DNA of 64,000 nt from Geminicoccaceae bacterium (GCA_020638465.1 JACKIM010000001.1:897501-961500), one strand, 5' to 3'; positions 1 through 8,411 are shown, counted from the stretch's first letter. Translations and numbers: made by a program. Notes: generated by a model not told the origin, from the letters alone.

Positions 1-656
1 CAACCCCTGATGGCGAACAACATCGCGTCGACAAGCTTGAGTATGCGAGCCTGACCATTCAGGGGCGCAATCTTGAAGCCTATCGCTTTCGGGACTCCCG
101 AGGAATCGTCGGCTACTACGACTCAACCGGCCGGTCGCTCCGTAAGTGGCTGATGCGCACGCCGGTCGATGGGGCGCGGTTATCCTCCGGGTTCGGCAAG
201 CGCCGCCATCCCATTTTGGGCTACACCCGAATGCACAAGGGCGTGGATTTCGCTGCACCGAAGGGTACGCCAATCTACGCAGCCGGCGACGGTGTCATCA
301 CGAAGATCGGTCGAAATGGAGGGTATGGCAATTTCATCCAGATTCGCCACAACAAGGAATACAGCACCGCCTACGGTCACATGAATGGCTTCGCGAAAAA
401 TCTGAAGAAAGGATCACGCGTCAAGCAGGGCGAAGCCATCGGTTATGTCGGTTCAACCGGTCGTTCGACCGGCCCTCACCTGCACTACGAAGTTCTTGAA
501 AACGGAATTCAGATCAATCCGATGAAAGTCAAGAAGCAGGTCATTACCCGACTTGAAGGATCTGACCTGACCGCTTTCAAGAAGCGGGTCGCCCAAGTCA
601 TCGCCCTGATGGAAGAATCTCGCAAGGATCAACCCGTTTTGGCCAACAACGACTGA
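1..656 (+). CDS. M23-family metallopeptidase, C-terminal part (gene enters from the left edge)
   Basis: The reading frame is already open at base 3 and runs to TGA at 654-656, so the start lies outside the window. The visible part holds the LytM/M23 zinc peptidase domain that cuts peptide crosslinks in murein. The first zinc ligand region is HKGVDFAAPKGTPIYA, followed by the GDG turn, and the HxH pair is in GPHLHYEVLENG. The sequence before the domain (ending in YYDSTGRSLRKWLMRTPV) matches the linker usual in periplasmic M23 proteins of the MepM/NlpD type. The tail after the domain is about 40 residues. The product should act in the periplasm. The gene is followed directly by insertion sequence scars, so the stop could have been shaped by an insertion, although the domain is complete. 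Confidence 0.93.
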   Translation, partial: TPDGEQHRVDKLEYASLTIQGRNLEAYRFRDSRGIVGYYDSTGRSLRKWLMRTPVDGARLSSGFGKRRHPILGYTRMHKGVDFAAPKGTPIYAAGDGVITKIGRNGGYGNFIQIRHNKEYSTAYGHMNGFAKNLKKGSRVKQGEAIGYVGSTGRSTGPHLHYEVLENGIQINPMKVKKQVITRLEGSDLTAFKKRVAQVIALMEESRKDQPVLANND

Positions 657-660
657 TCCT

Positions 661-850
661 TGCGGTTTTATTGACTGAATCCCCTCAGCTACAAGTTGAG
701 GGGATTCAAGAACCGGAGTCGATTTGAGATCGACTGTCGTCCACGGGCTCGCTTTCCTGTTCCTCGATATATTGCTGGATCATTTCATCGGTGATGTTGC
801 CCGAGCTGACTGAGCTACTCCCCGAAATTCCGACACTGAGGTAAGCTACG
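661..850 (-). mobile_element. IS200/IS605-type element remnant: tnpA C-terminus and end hairpin
   Basis: On the minus strand, the frame ending at the TGA complementary to 706-708 reads SSGNITDEMIQQYIEEQ and then ESEPVDD. This resembles the C-terminus of Y1 (IS200-type) transposases. The stop overlaps a 12-bp perfect inverted repeat (676-687 with 697-708; loop of nine bases) of the kind that forms the subterminal hairpin in IS200/IS605 ends. The similarity ends near 850. The catalytic HUH and Tyr region is absent, so this is a dead right-end fragment. The exact outer boundary is a guess. Confidence 0.65.
676..708. repeat. 12-bp inverted repeat (hairpin), probable IS right-end structure
   Basis: TGAATCCCCTCA at 676-687 pairs perfectly with TGAGGGGATTCA at 697-708; the loop is GCTACAAGT. 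It sits 19 bases after the M23 stop codon and could also end that transcript, although no T-run follows. Its overlap with the tnpA remnant stop favours an IS200/IS605 end structure. Confidence 0.7.
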
Positions 851-890
851 ACTTGTTGTCTGCTGACCTTCGACGAGAAGGAGAACAGAG

Positions 891-1020
891 ATGTCGAAAC
901 GGAAGCAGCATTCGCATGAGTTCAGGGCGGAAGCAGCATTCGCATGAGTTCAGGGCGAAGGTGGTGCTTGAGGCACTGAACTGAAGGGTGAGCAGACGGT
1001 GACCGAACCGTGCTTGGACT
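891..1020 (+). pseudogene. IS3-family OrfA (transposase) remnant broken by two tandem duplications
   Basis: From ATG at 891 the frame reads MSKRKQHSHEFRAEAAFA and stops. If the second copy of a 28-bp tandem duplication (901-928, 929-956) is removed, it continues RAKVVLEAL. If a 5-bp duplication CTGAA (976-980, 981-985) is also removed, it continues KGEQTVTE. Together these match the start of IS3-family OrfA proteins (MSKRKQHSPEFKAKVALEAL-like). Both duplications shift the frame. A purine-rich ribosome site (GAGAAGGAGAACAG) precedes the ATG. Similarity fades after about 1000, and no OrfB is present. Confidence 0.65.
901..956 (+). repeat. 28-bp perfect tandem duplication inside the OrfA remnant
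   Basis: Two identical 28-bp copies stand head to tail (901-928 and 929-956), beginning GGAAGCAGCATTCGCATGAG. As 28 is not a multiple of three, the second copy shifts the OrfA frame. The copies show no differences, so the event is either recent or under no selection. Confidence 0.9.
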
Positions 1021-1127
1021 GGCGTTTTCCAAGCGGGTCGCCAACAGTCGAAAATCAGGATTTCGAACCCCGAAAACGGCCTCGCCTTTCTGGCTTTTAA
1101 AGGCGTTTCAGGAGGATGAAATGGAAA

Positions 1128-1202
1128 TGGCGTCCCCAACGGGATTCGAACCCGTGTTTTCACCTTGAAAGGGTGACGTCCTAACCCCTAGACGATGGGG
1201 AC
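1128..1202 (-). tRNA. tRNA-Glu (anticodon UUC)
   Basis: The minus strand folds as a tRNA. The acceptor arm is GTCCCCA (1202-1196) with TGGGGAC (1138-1132). The anticodon stem TCACC/GGTGA flanks loop CTTTCAA with anticodon TTC, and the T-arm contains GGGTTCGAATCCC. The discriminator is G at 1131 and CCA is encoded at 1130-1128. The sequence matches bacterial tRNA-Glu. It lies next to IS scars, but no integrase or attachment duplication was seen. Confidence 0.96.
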
Positions 1203-1295
1203 CGCTCGGCAGCGTTTAATCGCTGGAATCGGAAAAAGCAAGGCTTTACAATCTGGCAGTCACGGGTTGCCGGTCGGAGGGCGAGGCGGTTTTTT

Positions 1296-2741
1296 TCACT
1301 CGATGTCGAGTGTCACTGCCTGGCGCTTTGCTGCGGGCTTGCGTTCGGGCAGGGGTGCCCTTTCGTCGAAGGTGAAGAAGGTACAACTGCCATCCGACAT
1401 GATGACCGCCCGGCGACCGAACAACTGGCCGGCCGCACGTGACACCGGATAATCCAGCACGTCGAGCAGGTCGCTCTCCTCCTCGATGCCCAGGGCAAGA
1501 ACACTGACGCCGGCCTCGCTGAGTGCCGTGATTTGGTGATAAAGTGGGTCGTTCGCAAGCGGCACATCGCTGCGCCCGCATAATTGCGCGCCACCCATGG
1601 CCACCTGGGATACCTTCTGGCCCGCTATCCAGCGGACATCGACGGATTGCGGTTCGTCGATCGAGACCGCGACCTTCAGGTTTGCCGGAATATTCTTCAG
1701 TTTGGGCAAGATCTTGCGGGCCTCGGCCAGATCCACCGCGAGCACCAGATGGACGCTGCCGGTCAACGGATCACCGGCAAGCTGCTCAAGACGGCGCAGG
1801 ATGTTGCCTTCCAGCAAGGCCGTCATCGAAGTCTCGACCACGACCTCACGGTCGATCAGATCGGCCGCGTGGGTTTCCATCATCGCAACCGCCCGTTCCA
1901 GAATGGCGGCGTCAAACCGCAGCAATTGTTCCTTCGGTATCCGATGCCGCACGAGCTGGTCGCGACTGGCCGAACGCTTGGGCGACGTGACGATGCGTCC
2001 CTGTACATGCAGACCGACCCACCGGCGCTGCGGAACGACGACGATGGGAGCGGCAATACAGCGTATCCCGCTGTTCTCATTCCTCGCGCGGGGCCTGACC
2101 ATGACCGGAGAAGCAGTCTCGATGGCACCGTTCTCCAGACCGGGAGAAACATCGCTGCCTTCGCGCTGTGCGGAGATGACGGCCCCGGACTTCCTGCCGC
2201 GAGACTTCTGCCGGTTGGCACCATCGTCAACGGTTCCGATTTCTCGAATGTCGCGGTCACCAGACTTCTTGCCGAATGTCCGTTGCGGAGAAGAGAACGT
2301 CTCGACGGGGCGGGGTCCAAGGTCATCAAGCGTCAGGTCATCGAATGTCCCCGCCGACAGGCTTGCAAGCGACGTATAGCGTTCCCGGTCATGAGACGGT
2401 ACCCCTGCCGGAAGATCTGCCTGCCGGCGCGTCGGGGTCCACTCGCGAAGGTCAAGCTCCGGCTTGCGGACTCGGGTCGCTCCCAGCATGGTCGCGATCT
2501 CACCGATAAATTCCTGCATGAAGGCATTCAGCCGATCGAATGTCATGTCATGTCCTTCCAACGGCACCCCTTCACGTTGGCGCCTGGCGATATAGACTCC
2601 GAATAGTGCCGTGCCGATCAGCGTGAGAGCGGCCATGTAGCCCAGGACCGGTATCAGGAATTCGGGCGGCAGGATGAAGGCGGCGCCGACGAGACCCAGC
2701 ACATATCCTGCAGCGAGAGCGATCCAGAAGAAATATGGCAT
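1296..2741 (-). CDS. Membrane-anchored protein with a degenerate EAL-like domain
   Basis: About 481 residues. The N-terminus has two hydrophobic segments (MPYFFWIALAAGYVLGL and a second near residues 25-45). A variable, charged, proline-rich linker of about 190 residues follows, and then a globular C-terminal half. The end (VLALGIEEESDLLDVL, then AAGQLFGRR) resembles the last strands of EAL phosphodiesterase domains, where a GVE segment is followed by GQGYLFG. The EAL signature and the catalytic acidic residues are not visible, so enzymatic cyclic-di-GMP turnover is unlikely; binding or a structural role is possible. I chose the ATG at 2741 because AAGGA lies eight bases upstream and the membrane segment follows at once; an ATG at 2765 would add eight residues. 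The EAL assignment is tentative. Confidence 0.6.
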   Translation of the reverse strand: MPYFFWIALAAGYVLGLVGAAFILPPEFLIPVLGYMAALTLIGTALFGVYIARRQREGVPLEGHDMTFDRLNAFMQEFIGEIATMLGATRVRKPELDLREWTPTRRQADLPAGVPSHDRERYTSLASLSAGTFDDLTLDDLGPRPVETFSSPQRTFGKKSGDRDIREIGTVDDGANRQKSRGRKSGAVISAQREGSDVSPGLENGAIETASPVMVRPRARNENSGIRCIAAPIVVVPQRRWVGLHVQGRIVTSPKRSASRDQLVRHRIPKEQLLRFDAAILERAVAMMETHAADLIDREVVVETSMTALLEGNILRRLEQLAGDPLTGSVHLVLAVDLAEARKILPKLKNIPANLKVAVSIDEPQSVDVRWIAGQKVSQVAMGGAQLCGRSDVPLANDPLYHQITALSEAGVSVLALGIEEESDLLDVLDYPVSRAAGQLFGRRAVIMSDGSCTFFTFDERAPLPERKPAAKRQAVTLDIE

Positions 2742-2810
2742 GATCCCAATCCTTGGCTTGCACATTCAATGGATAATCACAGGTTCCTAAATTATGGTTA
2801 ACGCTTCCGT

Positions 2811-5261
2811 ATGGTTGATCTTCTTCATGAGCAAATGACTTCCGATATCGCAGGCATTTCGATCCTGCCGCCCGTCGTGCGGGACTGGTTTGACAAGCGG
2901 GGATGGCGGCCACGCGCCCACCAGCTTGCCCTGCTCGATGCAGCCCGCGACGGTTCCGATGTGCTGCTGATGGCGCCCACGGGTGGCGGCAAGACCCTGG
3001 CCGGGTTCCTGCCGGGCATCGCGGAACTGATCGAGCGAGGATCGAGCGGCCGGCTGCACACGCTCTACATCTCGCCACTGAAGGCGCTGACCACCGACAT
3101 CGCCCGCAACCTGCAGACGCCGGTGCGCGAAATGAACCTCCCCATTCGCATCGAGACCCGCACCGGCGACACACCGCAAAACCGTCGCCAGCGGCAGAAG
3201 AGCCATCCACCGGACATGTTGCTGACCACGCCCGAAAGCCTCGCCCTGCTCCTCTCCTACCCCGATGCGGCCGAGTATTTTGCCCGACTGTCGAATGTCA
3301 TCCTCGATGAACTGCATGCCGTTGCCACCAGCAAGCGCGGTGCGCTGCTCAGCCTGGGCCTGAGCCGCCTGCGCCGGCTGGCACCGTGCGCGCGGTTCAC
3401 CGGCCTGTCCGCCACCATTGCCGACCCGCCCGCCATGCTGCGCTTTCTGACCCCCGAGCCTGAACAGGGTCGCGTCGTGGCTGCTGATGCGGGGGCACAG
3501 CCACAGACCGAGATCGCCCTCGCCGATGCCTACATGCCATGGTCGGGGCATGTGGCGCTCTACGCCACCTCGATGATCTACGAGCGGCTGAAGCAGGTCC
3601 GCATGGCGCTGATCTTCGTCAACACCCGGGCCCAGGCCGAGCTGCTGTTCGGTCACCTGTGGCGATTGAACAGCGATTCCCTGCCCATAGCGCTGCACCA
3701 CGGCAGCCTGGCCGTGGAACAACGGCGCAAGGTCGAGGCATCCATGGCTGCGGGGCAGCTGCGGGCCGTGGTATGCACCTCCTCGCTCGACCTCGGCATC
3801 GACTGGGGTGATATCGACCTGGTCATCCAGGTGGGGGCACCCAAGGGTGTCAGCCGTCTGCTGCAGCGCATCGGCCGCGCCAATCACCGCCTCGACGAGC
3901 CCAGCCGGGCGATACTGATCCCGGCCAACCGCTTCGAGGTCCTGGAATGCCTGGCCGCCGAGGAGGCCATGGAGGAGGGTTCACTGGATGCCGATCCGCC
4001 AGCCCACGCCGCCCTCGACGTCCTGGCCCAGCATATCATCGGCACGGCCTGTTCGGCACCCTTTGATGCCGACGCGCTGTTCGAGGAAACGCGATGGGCG
4101 GCGCCTTACGCGGATCTCGACCGCAAGACCTTTGACGAAGTGCTCGAATTCGTCGCCACGGGCGGCTATGCGTTGCGCAGCTACGAGCGCTACCGCCGCC
4201 TGACCATCGGCGACGACAGGCGCTACCACCTCTCCGATCCCCGCATGGTCCGGTCCTACCGCATGAATGTCGGGACCATAGTCGAAGCGCCGGTGATGCG
4301 GGTACGCATGGGGCGCGGGGCGGTTCTGGGCGAGATCGAGGAATACTTCATTTCGATGCTGACGCCGGGTGACAGCTTCCTGTTCGCCGGACAACTGCTT
4401 GAACTGGTTGGCATTCGCAACAATGAGGTTGTCGTCCGGCGATCACGTTCGACAAGGGAGCCGAAAGTCCCGGCCTATGCCGGCGGACGGCTGCCCATGT
4501 CCAGCCACCTCGCCAGACGCGTGCGCCGGATCCTCGCCGAGCCGCGACGCTGGGCTGATCTGCCGCCGCAGGTCGGAGAATGGCTCGAACAGCAGGAACA
4601 TCGTTCGGCCCATGTGCGCGACGATGAATTGCTGGTCGAGACCTTCGAGCGACGCGGCCGCCATTATCTCGTTGCCTATGGCTTCGCCGGCCGCAACGCC
4701 CACCAGACGCTGGGAATGCTGCTCACCCGCAGGATGCAGCGTATGGGTTGCCGGCCGCTTGGATTCGTCGCTTCGGACTACTGCATCGCCACCTGGGGTC
4801 TGGAGCCGGTGAGCGATGTCGAAGCCCTGTTCGCCCTCGATCTTCTTGGCGACGATCTCGAAGAGTGGATGGCCGAAAGCAGCATGACCCGCAGGCTGTT
4901 CCGCAATTGCGCAGTCGTTGCCGGCCTTGTCGAGCGCCGCCACCCGGGACGGGAAAAGACCGGCAGGCAGGTGACCTTCAATGCCGACCTGATCTATGAC
5001 GTGTTGCGCAGGCACGAACCCGACCATGTCCTGCTGCGAGCCGCCCGCATCGAGGCTGCCGAGGGACTGACCGATATCCATCGCCTCTCCGACCTGCTCA
5101 ACGAGATCCAGGGCCGTATCCGTCATCGCCGGCTGGAGCGGATTTCACCCTTTGCCGTGTCGATCATCGCCACCATCGGACGCGAATGGGTCCAGGGCGA
5201 CAGCATCGATGCGATGCTTGACGAGATGACCCGGGAACTTGTCGACGAGGCTCTTTCATGA
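2811..5261 (+). CDS. lhr: Lhr-type ligase-associated DEXH-box ATP-dependent helicase
   Basis: 816 residues, the normal length for the bacterial ligase-associated Lhr family. The first RecA-like domain has Walker A PTGGGKTLAGF, the DELH box (VILDELHAV) and the SAT motif (GLSATIAD). The second has SSLDLGIDWGDIDLVIQVG and the arginine-finger motif RIGRANHRL. The C-terminal half corresponds to the Lhr-specific winged-helix and DUF4145-like region. These helicases translocate 3' to 5' on single-stranded DNA and are linked to DNA damage repair. The stop overlaps the ATG of pdeM by four bases (ATGA), so the two are co-translated. The usual partners, an ATP-dependent DNA ligase and an exonuclease, are not next to it. 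Other in-frame ATGs lie shortly after the chosen start. Confidence 0.93.
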   Translation: MVDLLHEQMTSDIAGISILPPVVRDWFDKRGWRPRAHQLALLDAARDGSDVLLMAPTGGGKTLAGFLPGIAELIERGSSGRLHTLYISPLKALTTDIARNLQTPVREMNLPIRIETRTGDTPQNRRQRQKSHPPDMLLTTPESLALLLSYPDAAEYFARLSNVILDELHAVATSKRGALLSLGLSRLRRLAPCARFTGLSATIADPPAMLRFLTPEPEQGRVVAADAGAQPQTEIALADAYMPWSGHVALYATSMIYERLKQVRMALIFVNTRAQAELLFGHLWRLNSDSLPIALHHGSLAVEQRRKVEASMAAGQLRAVVCTSSLDLGIDWGDIDLVIQVGAPKGVSRLLQRIGRANHRLDEPSRAILIPANRFEVLECLAAEEAMEEGSLDADPPAHAALDVLAQHIIGTACSAPFDADALFEETRWAAPYADLDRKTFDEVLEFVATGGYALRSYERYRRLTIGDDRRYHLSDPRMVRSYRMNVGTIVEAPVMRVRMGRGAVLGEIEEYFISMLTPGDSFLFAGQLLELVGIRNNEVVVRRSRSTREPKVPAYAGGRLPMSSHLARRVRRILAEPRRWADLPPQVGEWLEQQEHRSAHVRDDELLVETFERRGRHYLVAYGFAGRNAHQTLGMLLTRRMQRMGCRPLGFVASDYCIATWGLEPVSDVEALFALDLLGDDLEEWMAESSMTRRLFRNCAVVAGLVERRHPGREKTGRQVTFNADLIYDVLRRHEPDHVLLRAARIEAAEGLTDIHRLSDLLNEIQGRIRHRRLERISPFAVSIIATIGREWVQGDSIDAMLDEMTRELVDEALS

Positions 5262-6004
5262 CACCGCCAACAATCCCGAAAAGCCACAAGCCGTCGACTA
5301 TCGAACACCTCACCGTGGAGCTTGCCGGCGAAGCGGTGCAACTCGACCCGCGCGGTGTGCTGCTGCTGGACCACGGGCAGACGATAGTGGTTGCCGATCT
5401 GCACCTGGAAAAGGGCAGCGCCTTTGCTCGCCGCGGCACCTTTCTCCCACCCTATGATACACTGGCCACCCTTGTCCGACTGGAGACCATCGTCAACTCG
5501 TTGCGACCCGAACGGCTGATCAGCCTCGGCGACGGCTTCCACGACAGTGCGGGCGCGCGCCTGCTCACGGGCGAAGTCGCCGACCGCCTGCAACGGCTGG
5601 CGCAACGGCTCGAATGGATATGGATCCGCGGCAACCACGACGAACTTCTACCCGATACACTACCTGGCACGATTCGCGACGACCTCACGCTGGGGCATCT
5701 GACGCTTCGCCATCTTCCCGACAGGGAGACGGGTAACCTCATCGCCGGCCACCTTCACCCGATCGCCCGCATCGGCGACCGCCGCCGCAAGACACGCCGC
5801 CCCTGCTTCGTTCACGATCGACGCCTCATGCTCATGCCCGCATTCGGCAGCTATACCGGAGGATTGAATATCCTCGACCCGGTCATAAGCGGGTTGTTCG
5901 ACACGACCTTCACGCCGTACCTGCTGGGTCAGCACCGGCTCCATCGCACGCGCCCCGATCTTCTCATTCCCGACCCGCCCGACTGGCGACGGCACAGGAT
6001 TTAG
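5258..6004 (+). CDS. pdeM: PdeM-type ligase-associated metallophosphoesterase (DNA repair nuclease)
   Basis: 248 residues with all the calcineurin-like metal motifs: VADLHLEKG (DxH), SLGDGFHD (GD), IRGNHDE (GNHD) and AGHLHPI (GHxH). The pairing with Lhr identifies it as the ligase-associated DNA damage response phosphoesterase, a metal-dependent nuclease or phosphodiesterase. The N-terminus carries a short extra stretch before the family core (about LTVELAGEAVQLD). It overlaps lhr by four bases and is followed by a strong hairpin. Confidence 0.92.
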   Translation: MTPPTIPKSHKPSTIEHLTVELAGEAVQLDPRGVLLLDHGQTIVVADLHLEKGSAFARRGTFLPPYDTLATLVRLETIVNSLRPERLISLGDGFHDSAGARLLTGEVADRLQRLAQRLEWIWIRGNHDELLPDTLPGTIRDDLTLGHLTLRHLPDRETGNLIAGHLHPIARIGDRRRKTRRPCFVHDRRLMLMPAFGSYTGGLNILDPVISGLFDTTFTPYLLGQHRLHRTRPDLLIPDPPDWRRHRI

Positions 6005-6073
6005 CCGAACGGCGATATGACCGGATTGATAATATTCCACGTCAGAGGGAGGGGACCGAAAGGGCTGCAAGGG

Positions 6074-6100
6074 GAAGCCCCGCCATTGCGGCGGGGCTTC
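6074..6100. terminator. Strong hairpin between convergent genes
   Basis: GAAGCCCCGCC (6074-6084) pairs perfectly with GGCGGGGCTTC (6090-6100) around a five-base loop, ATTGC. There is no clear T-run on either side. It lies between the ends of pdeM and the leftward CbiM-like gene and can serve both. Confidence 0.7.
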
Positions 6101-6115
6101 TGTACAGTGACAGGG

Positions 6116-6799
6116 TCAGGATGCCGGTGAAAACAACCTGCCGTGAAACATCTGGCTGTCCCTGAATCGGTCGAGATTTTTCACCACGGCAAGTACGGCC
6201 AGGTCGACAAGCGGCTCCACGATGATGACCGTCATGTAGGCAGCGCCAAAGGAACCGATCTGGGCCAGATTTTCAGCACCGAAGCCCTGGCCATAAAAAG
6301 CCCAGAAGGCCACCCAGGCAACGATGCCGGATTGATAGCAGGTGGACAACGCCAAAGCCTGAGAATACCTGATATCCTTGTAAGCCGTCTTGTTGGGGAT
6401 GATCTTCCGTGCAAGCAGACTCATGATGTATAATGGTACGAGAAGTGTCGTGACGTTGATCCCGTATTGGGGCAGATCGGCGGGCGCGAACAGCAGGCCC
6501 TGCGCCAACAGGCCAAACGCCAGCCCAAGTGCCGCGGCACCGCCTCCGAAGATCAGGAACAAGGTTGAACCAAGGATGAGGTGAACCTCGGAAACGCCGA
6601 TGCGATAGTGAGGAAATACCTCGAAAAAGCCGAAAACGAGTGCCGTGGTTGCAACGGTCCGCGCCGCCAGCCAAGCCACTCCGCTTTCATTCTTGATCGC
6701 GCCGAAAGCCATCTTGCCGGCAAACCCGAAGGCTCCTGAGGCAGTAACGTAACTCAGTGCGATTTTCGCGCCGTGAACGACACCAGGTTCGATGTGCAT
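6116..6799 (-). CDS. CbiM-like energy-coupling-factor transporter membrane component
   Basis: About 227 residues and very hydrophobic, with six or seven predicted membrane helices. The N-terminus MHIEPGVVHGAKIALSY carries the Met-His-Ile start typical of CbiM/NikM proteins, where the amino terminus and His2 help bind the metal. I chose the ATG at 6799 because GAGAGGAAG lies just upstream and the conserved MHI begins there; a longer frame reaches 6850. A cobalamin riboswitch directly precedes it, which supports a role in cobalt or corrinoid uptake. No CbiN, CbiQ or CbiO gene is adjacent, so it is either a solo transporter or borrows its energising module from elsewhere. Confidence 0.85.
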   Translation of the reverse strand: MHIEPGVVHGAKIALSYVTASGAFGFAGKMAFGAIKNESGVAWLAARTVATTALVFGFFEVFPHYRIGVSEVHLILGSTLFLIFGGGAAALGLAFGLLAQGLLFAPADLPQYGINVTTLLVPLYIMSLLARKIIPNKTAYKDIRYSQALALSTCYQSGIVAWVAFWAFYGQGFGAENLAQIGSFGAAYMTVIIVEPLVDLAVLAVVKNLDRFRDSQMFHGRLFSPAS

Positions 6800-6845
6800 T
6801 TTTCTTCCTCTCGCCGCACCCAGCGTGCGGCAACTACGAGTGATG

Positions 6846-7041
6846 ACCAATACTCAGGCAGGTTTCCTGACTCGCGCTTCATCACCTGCTATCCGCCTTC
6901 CCAGGCTCGCGCCCAGTGGCTCACTGGATAGGGCTCGCGCTCACAGTTGCGTGGGCAGTCACGGATCAAGCCCCGATTGGGTCATCTTTACCGTGTTCCC
7001 TTTTGATCCCGGGGACTTCGTCCCGCTTGGAACCTGAGCGG
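6846..7041 (-). promoter_or_regulatory. Cobalamin (B12) riboswitch
   Basis: Read on the minus strand, the segment has the conserved blocks of the cobalamin riboswitch in order: AAAAGGGAACACGGT, then CTGCCCACGCAACTGTGA, GAGCCACTG, CTGGGAAGGCGG, and the B12 box GAGTCAGGAAACCTGCCTG (complement of about 6856-6874). It ends about 45 bases before the CbiM-like start, so adenosylcobalamin binding would be expected to turn expression off, either at translation or by early termination. Outer limits are approximate. Confidence 0.95.
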
Positions 7042-7421
7042 AGGAAGTATGAAAAAATGCAGGACGAATTTCACGTTTTTTCTTGCACGGCAATGAAAGT
7101 GCAGCCCGGGCTGGCATGAGGGTGCCATGGTTCCCATGCCATGCCCCGGGCAGCCATTGATGCGGCAATGCCAAACGGGGGCGTGATGGTTCCTCCCTTT
7201 CCATCAGCGCGGCCCGTGAACGAAATTCCTGACAGGCCCTCCCATGGACGGGATCAAGAACGGCATGCAGCGGCAAGGACGAAGATCGTGTCGTTCAGGG
7301 GAAATTCTGCCAAAGGCGACTCTACCCGGCCGGCAAGTGCCCTGGAATTTGGTTGTGGAGGGCATCCGCCGCCATATCGCCCGGCGCCGGATCTGCGAGC
7401 CCTCTCCCCTTGCCGACCGCC
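7042..7421. other. 380-bp intergenic region with a long imperfect hairpin
   Basis: No convincing gene is seen here; short frames lack ribosome sites and family features. The right part lies just after the leftward DHH gene, and the left part is upstream of the riboswitch and should hold its promoter. A stem formed by GCCCGGG (7104-7110) and CCCGGGC (7145-7151) encloses a second paired block, GGCATGAGGG with CCCATGCC. This could end the DHH transcript, although no T-run follows at once. Confidence 0.5.
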
Positions 7422-8411
7422 TCAGGCGGGTACGAGTTCGGCCTGGGTGACCTGGCCCGTCTCGATGGCGGTGATCTCGTCGATGATCCGGCGGATGGTG
7501 CGTTCGCAGCCGTGGTTGGGGATCTGGCAGGTGCCGGCGGCATGGTGGCCGCCACCGCCATAGTTCAGGCACAAAAGGCCGATGTCGGTGCGGGCACTGC
7601 GGTCGAGGATCGACTTCCCCAGCGCCAGCACGGTGTTCTGCCTGTCACGGCCCCAGAGGACGTGGCAGGAAATCGTGCTCCGCGGAAACATGGCATAGAT
7701 CATGAAGCGGTTGCCGGGCCAGATGGTCTCCTCTTCGCGCAGGTCGAGAACCGCGAGCGATCCGTGCAGGGTGGTGCAGCGGCGCAACTGATCGCGGAAG
7801 CGTTCCTGGTGGTCCATGAACAGCTCGACACGCTCGACGACATCGGGCAGTGCCAGGATATCCTCGATATCCTGATGCGTACGACAGTACTCTATGAGGT
7901 CCATCATCAACTGATAATTGGACACGCGGAAATTGCGGAACCTGCCGAGGCCGGTACGCGCATCCATGAGGAAGCTCAGCAGGTCCCAGCCCTGCGGATC
8001 GAGGATGTCCTCGCGGCTGAAGGCGGCCGAGTCCGCCTTGTCGACGGCCTGCATCATGGCCTCGGTAACATTGGGAAACCTCGCCGCGCCTCCATAGTAA
8101 TCGTACACGACGCGGGCCGCCGAAGGGGCCTCGGCGTCGATGACATGGTTGGCGGGATTGCCGCTGACCCGCTCGGTCTCGCTGGCATGGTGGTCGAAGG
8201 CGAGATGGACGCCCTCGACATAGGGCAGGTTGGTGGTGATGTCCTTCGGCCCGACCCTGATCTTGCCGTCCTGCATGTCCTTGGGATGGACGAAGTCGAT
8301 CTGTCCGACGATACCCAGTTCCTTCAGCAGCACGGCACAGACAAGGCCGTCCATGTCGCTGCGAGTGATGAGGCGGAAGGCCTCGCCGTGAGAATGCGCT
8401 TGATCGGTCAT
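7422..8411 (-). CDS. DHH-family phosphoesterase (exopolyphosphatase/oligonucleotidase-like)
   Basis: 329 residues. The N-terminus has the DHH-family aspartate motif TRSDMDGLVCAVLLKE. The name-giving motif is in VHLAFDHHASE (about residue 70), and the C-terminal DHHA1-type glycine/histidine motif is YGGGGHHAAGTCQ. Such proteins hydrolyse phosphodiester or phosphoanhydride bonds (pAp, short oligonucleotides, polyphosphate or cyclic dinucleotides) with Mn2+. The exact substrate cannot be read from the sequence. It is transcribed leftwards, divergently from engB. ATG 8411 is the first start and is plausible. Confidence 0.85.
   Translation of the reverse strand: MTDQAHSHGEAFRLITRSDMDGLVCAVLLKELGIVGQIDFVHPKDMQDGKIRVGPKDITTNLPYVEGVHLAFDHHASETERVSGNPANHVIDAEAPSAARVVYDYYGGAARFPNVTEAMMQAVDKADSAAFSREDILDPQGWDLLSFLMDARTGLGRFRNFRVSNYQLMMDLIEYCRTHQDIEDILALPDVVERVELFMDHQERFRDQLRRCTTLHGSLAVLDLREEETIWPGNRFMIYAMFPRSTISCHVLWGRDRQNTVLALGKSILDRSARTDIGLLCLNYGGGGHHAAGTCQIPNHGCERTIRRIIDEITAIETGQVTQAELVPA

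Noticed and set aside
1128..1202. tRNA-Glu as an integration site of a genomic island
   Set aside because: IS scars are near, but no integrase gene and no duplicated tRNA end were found.
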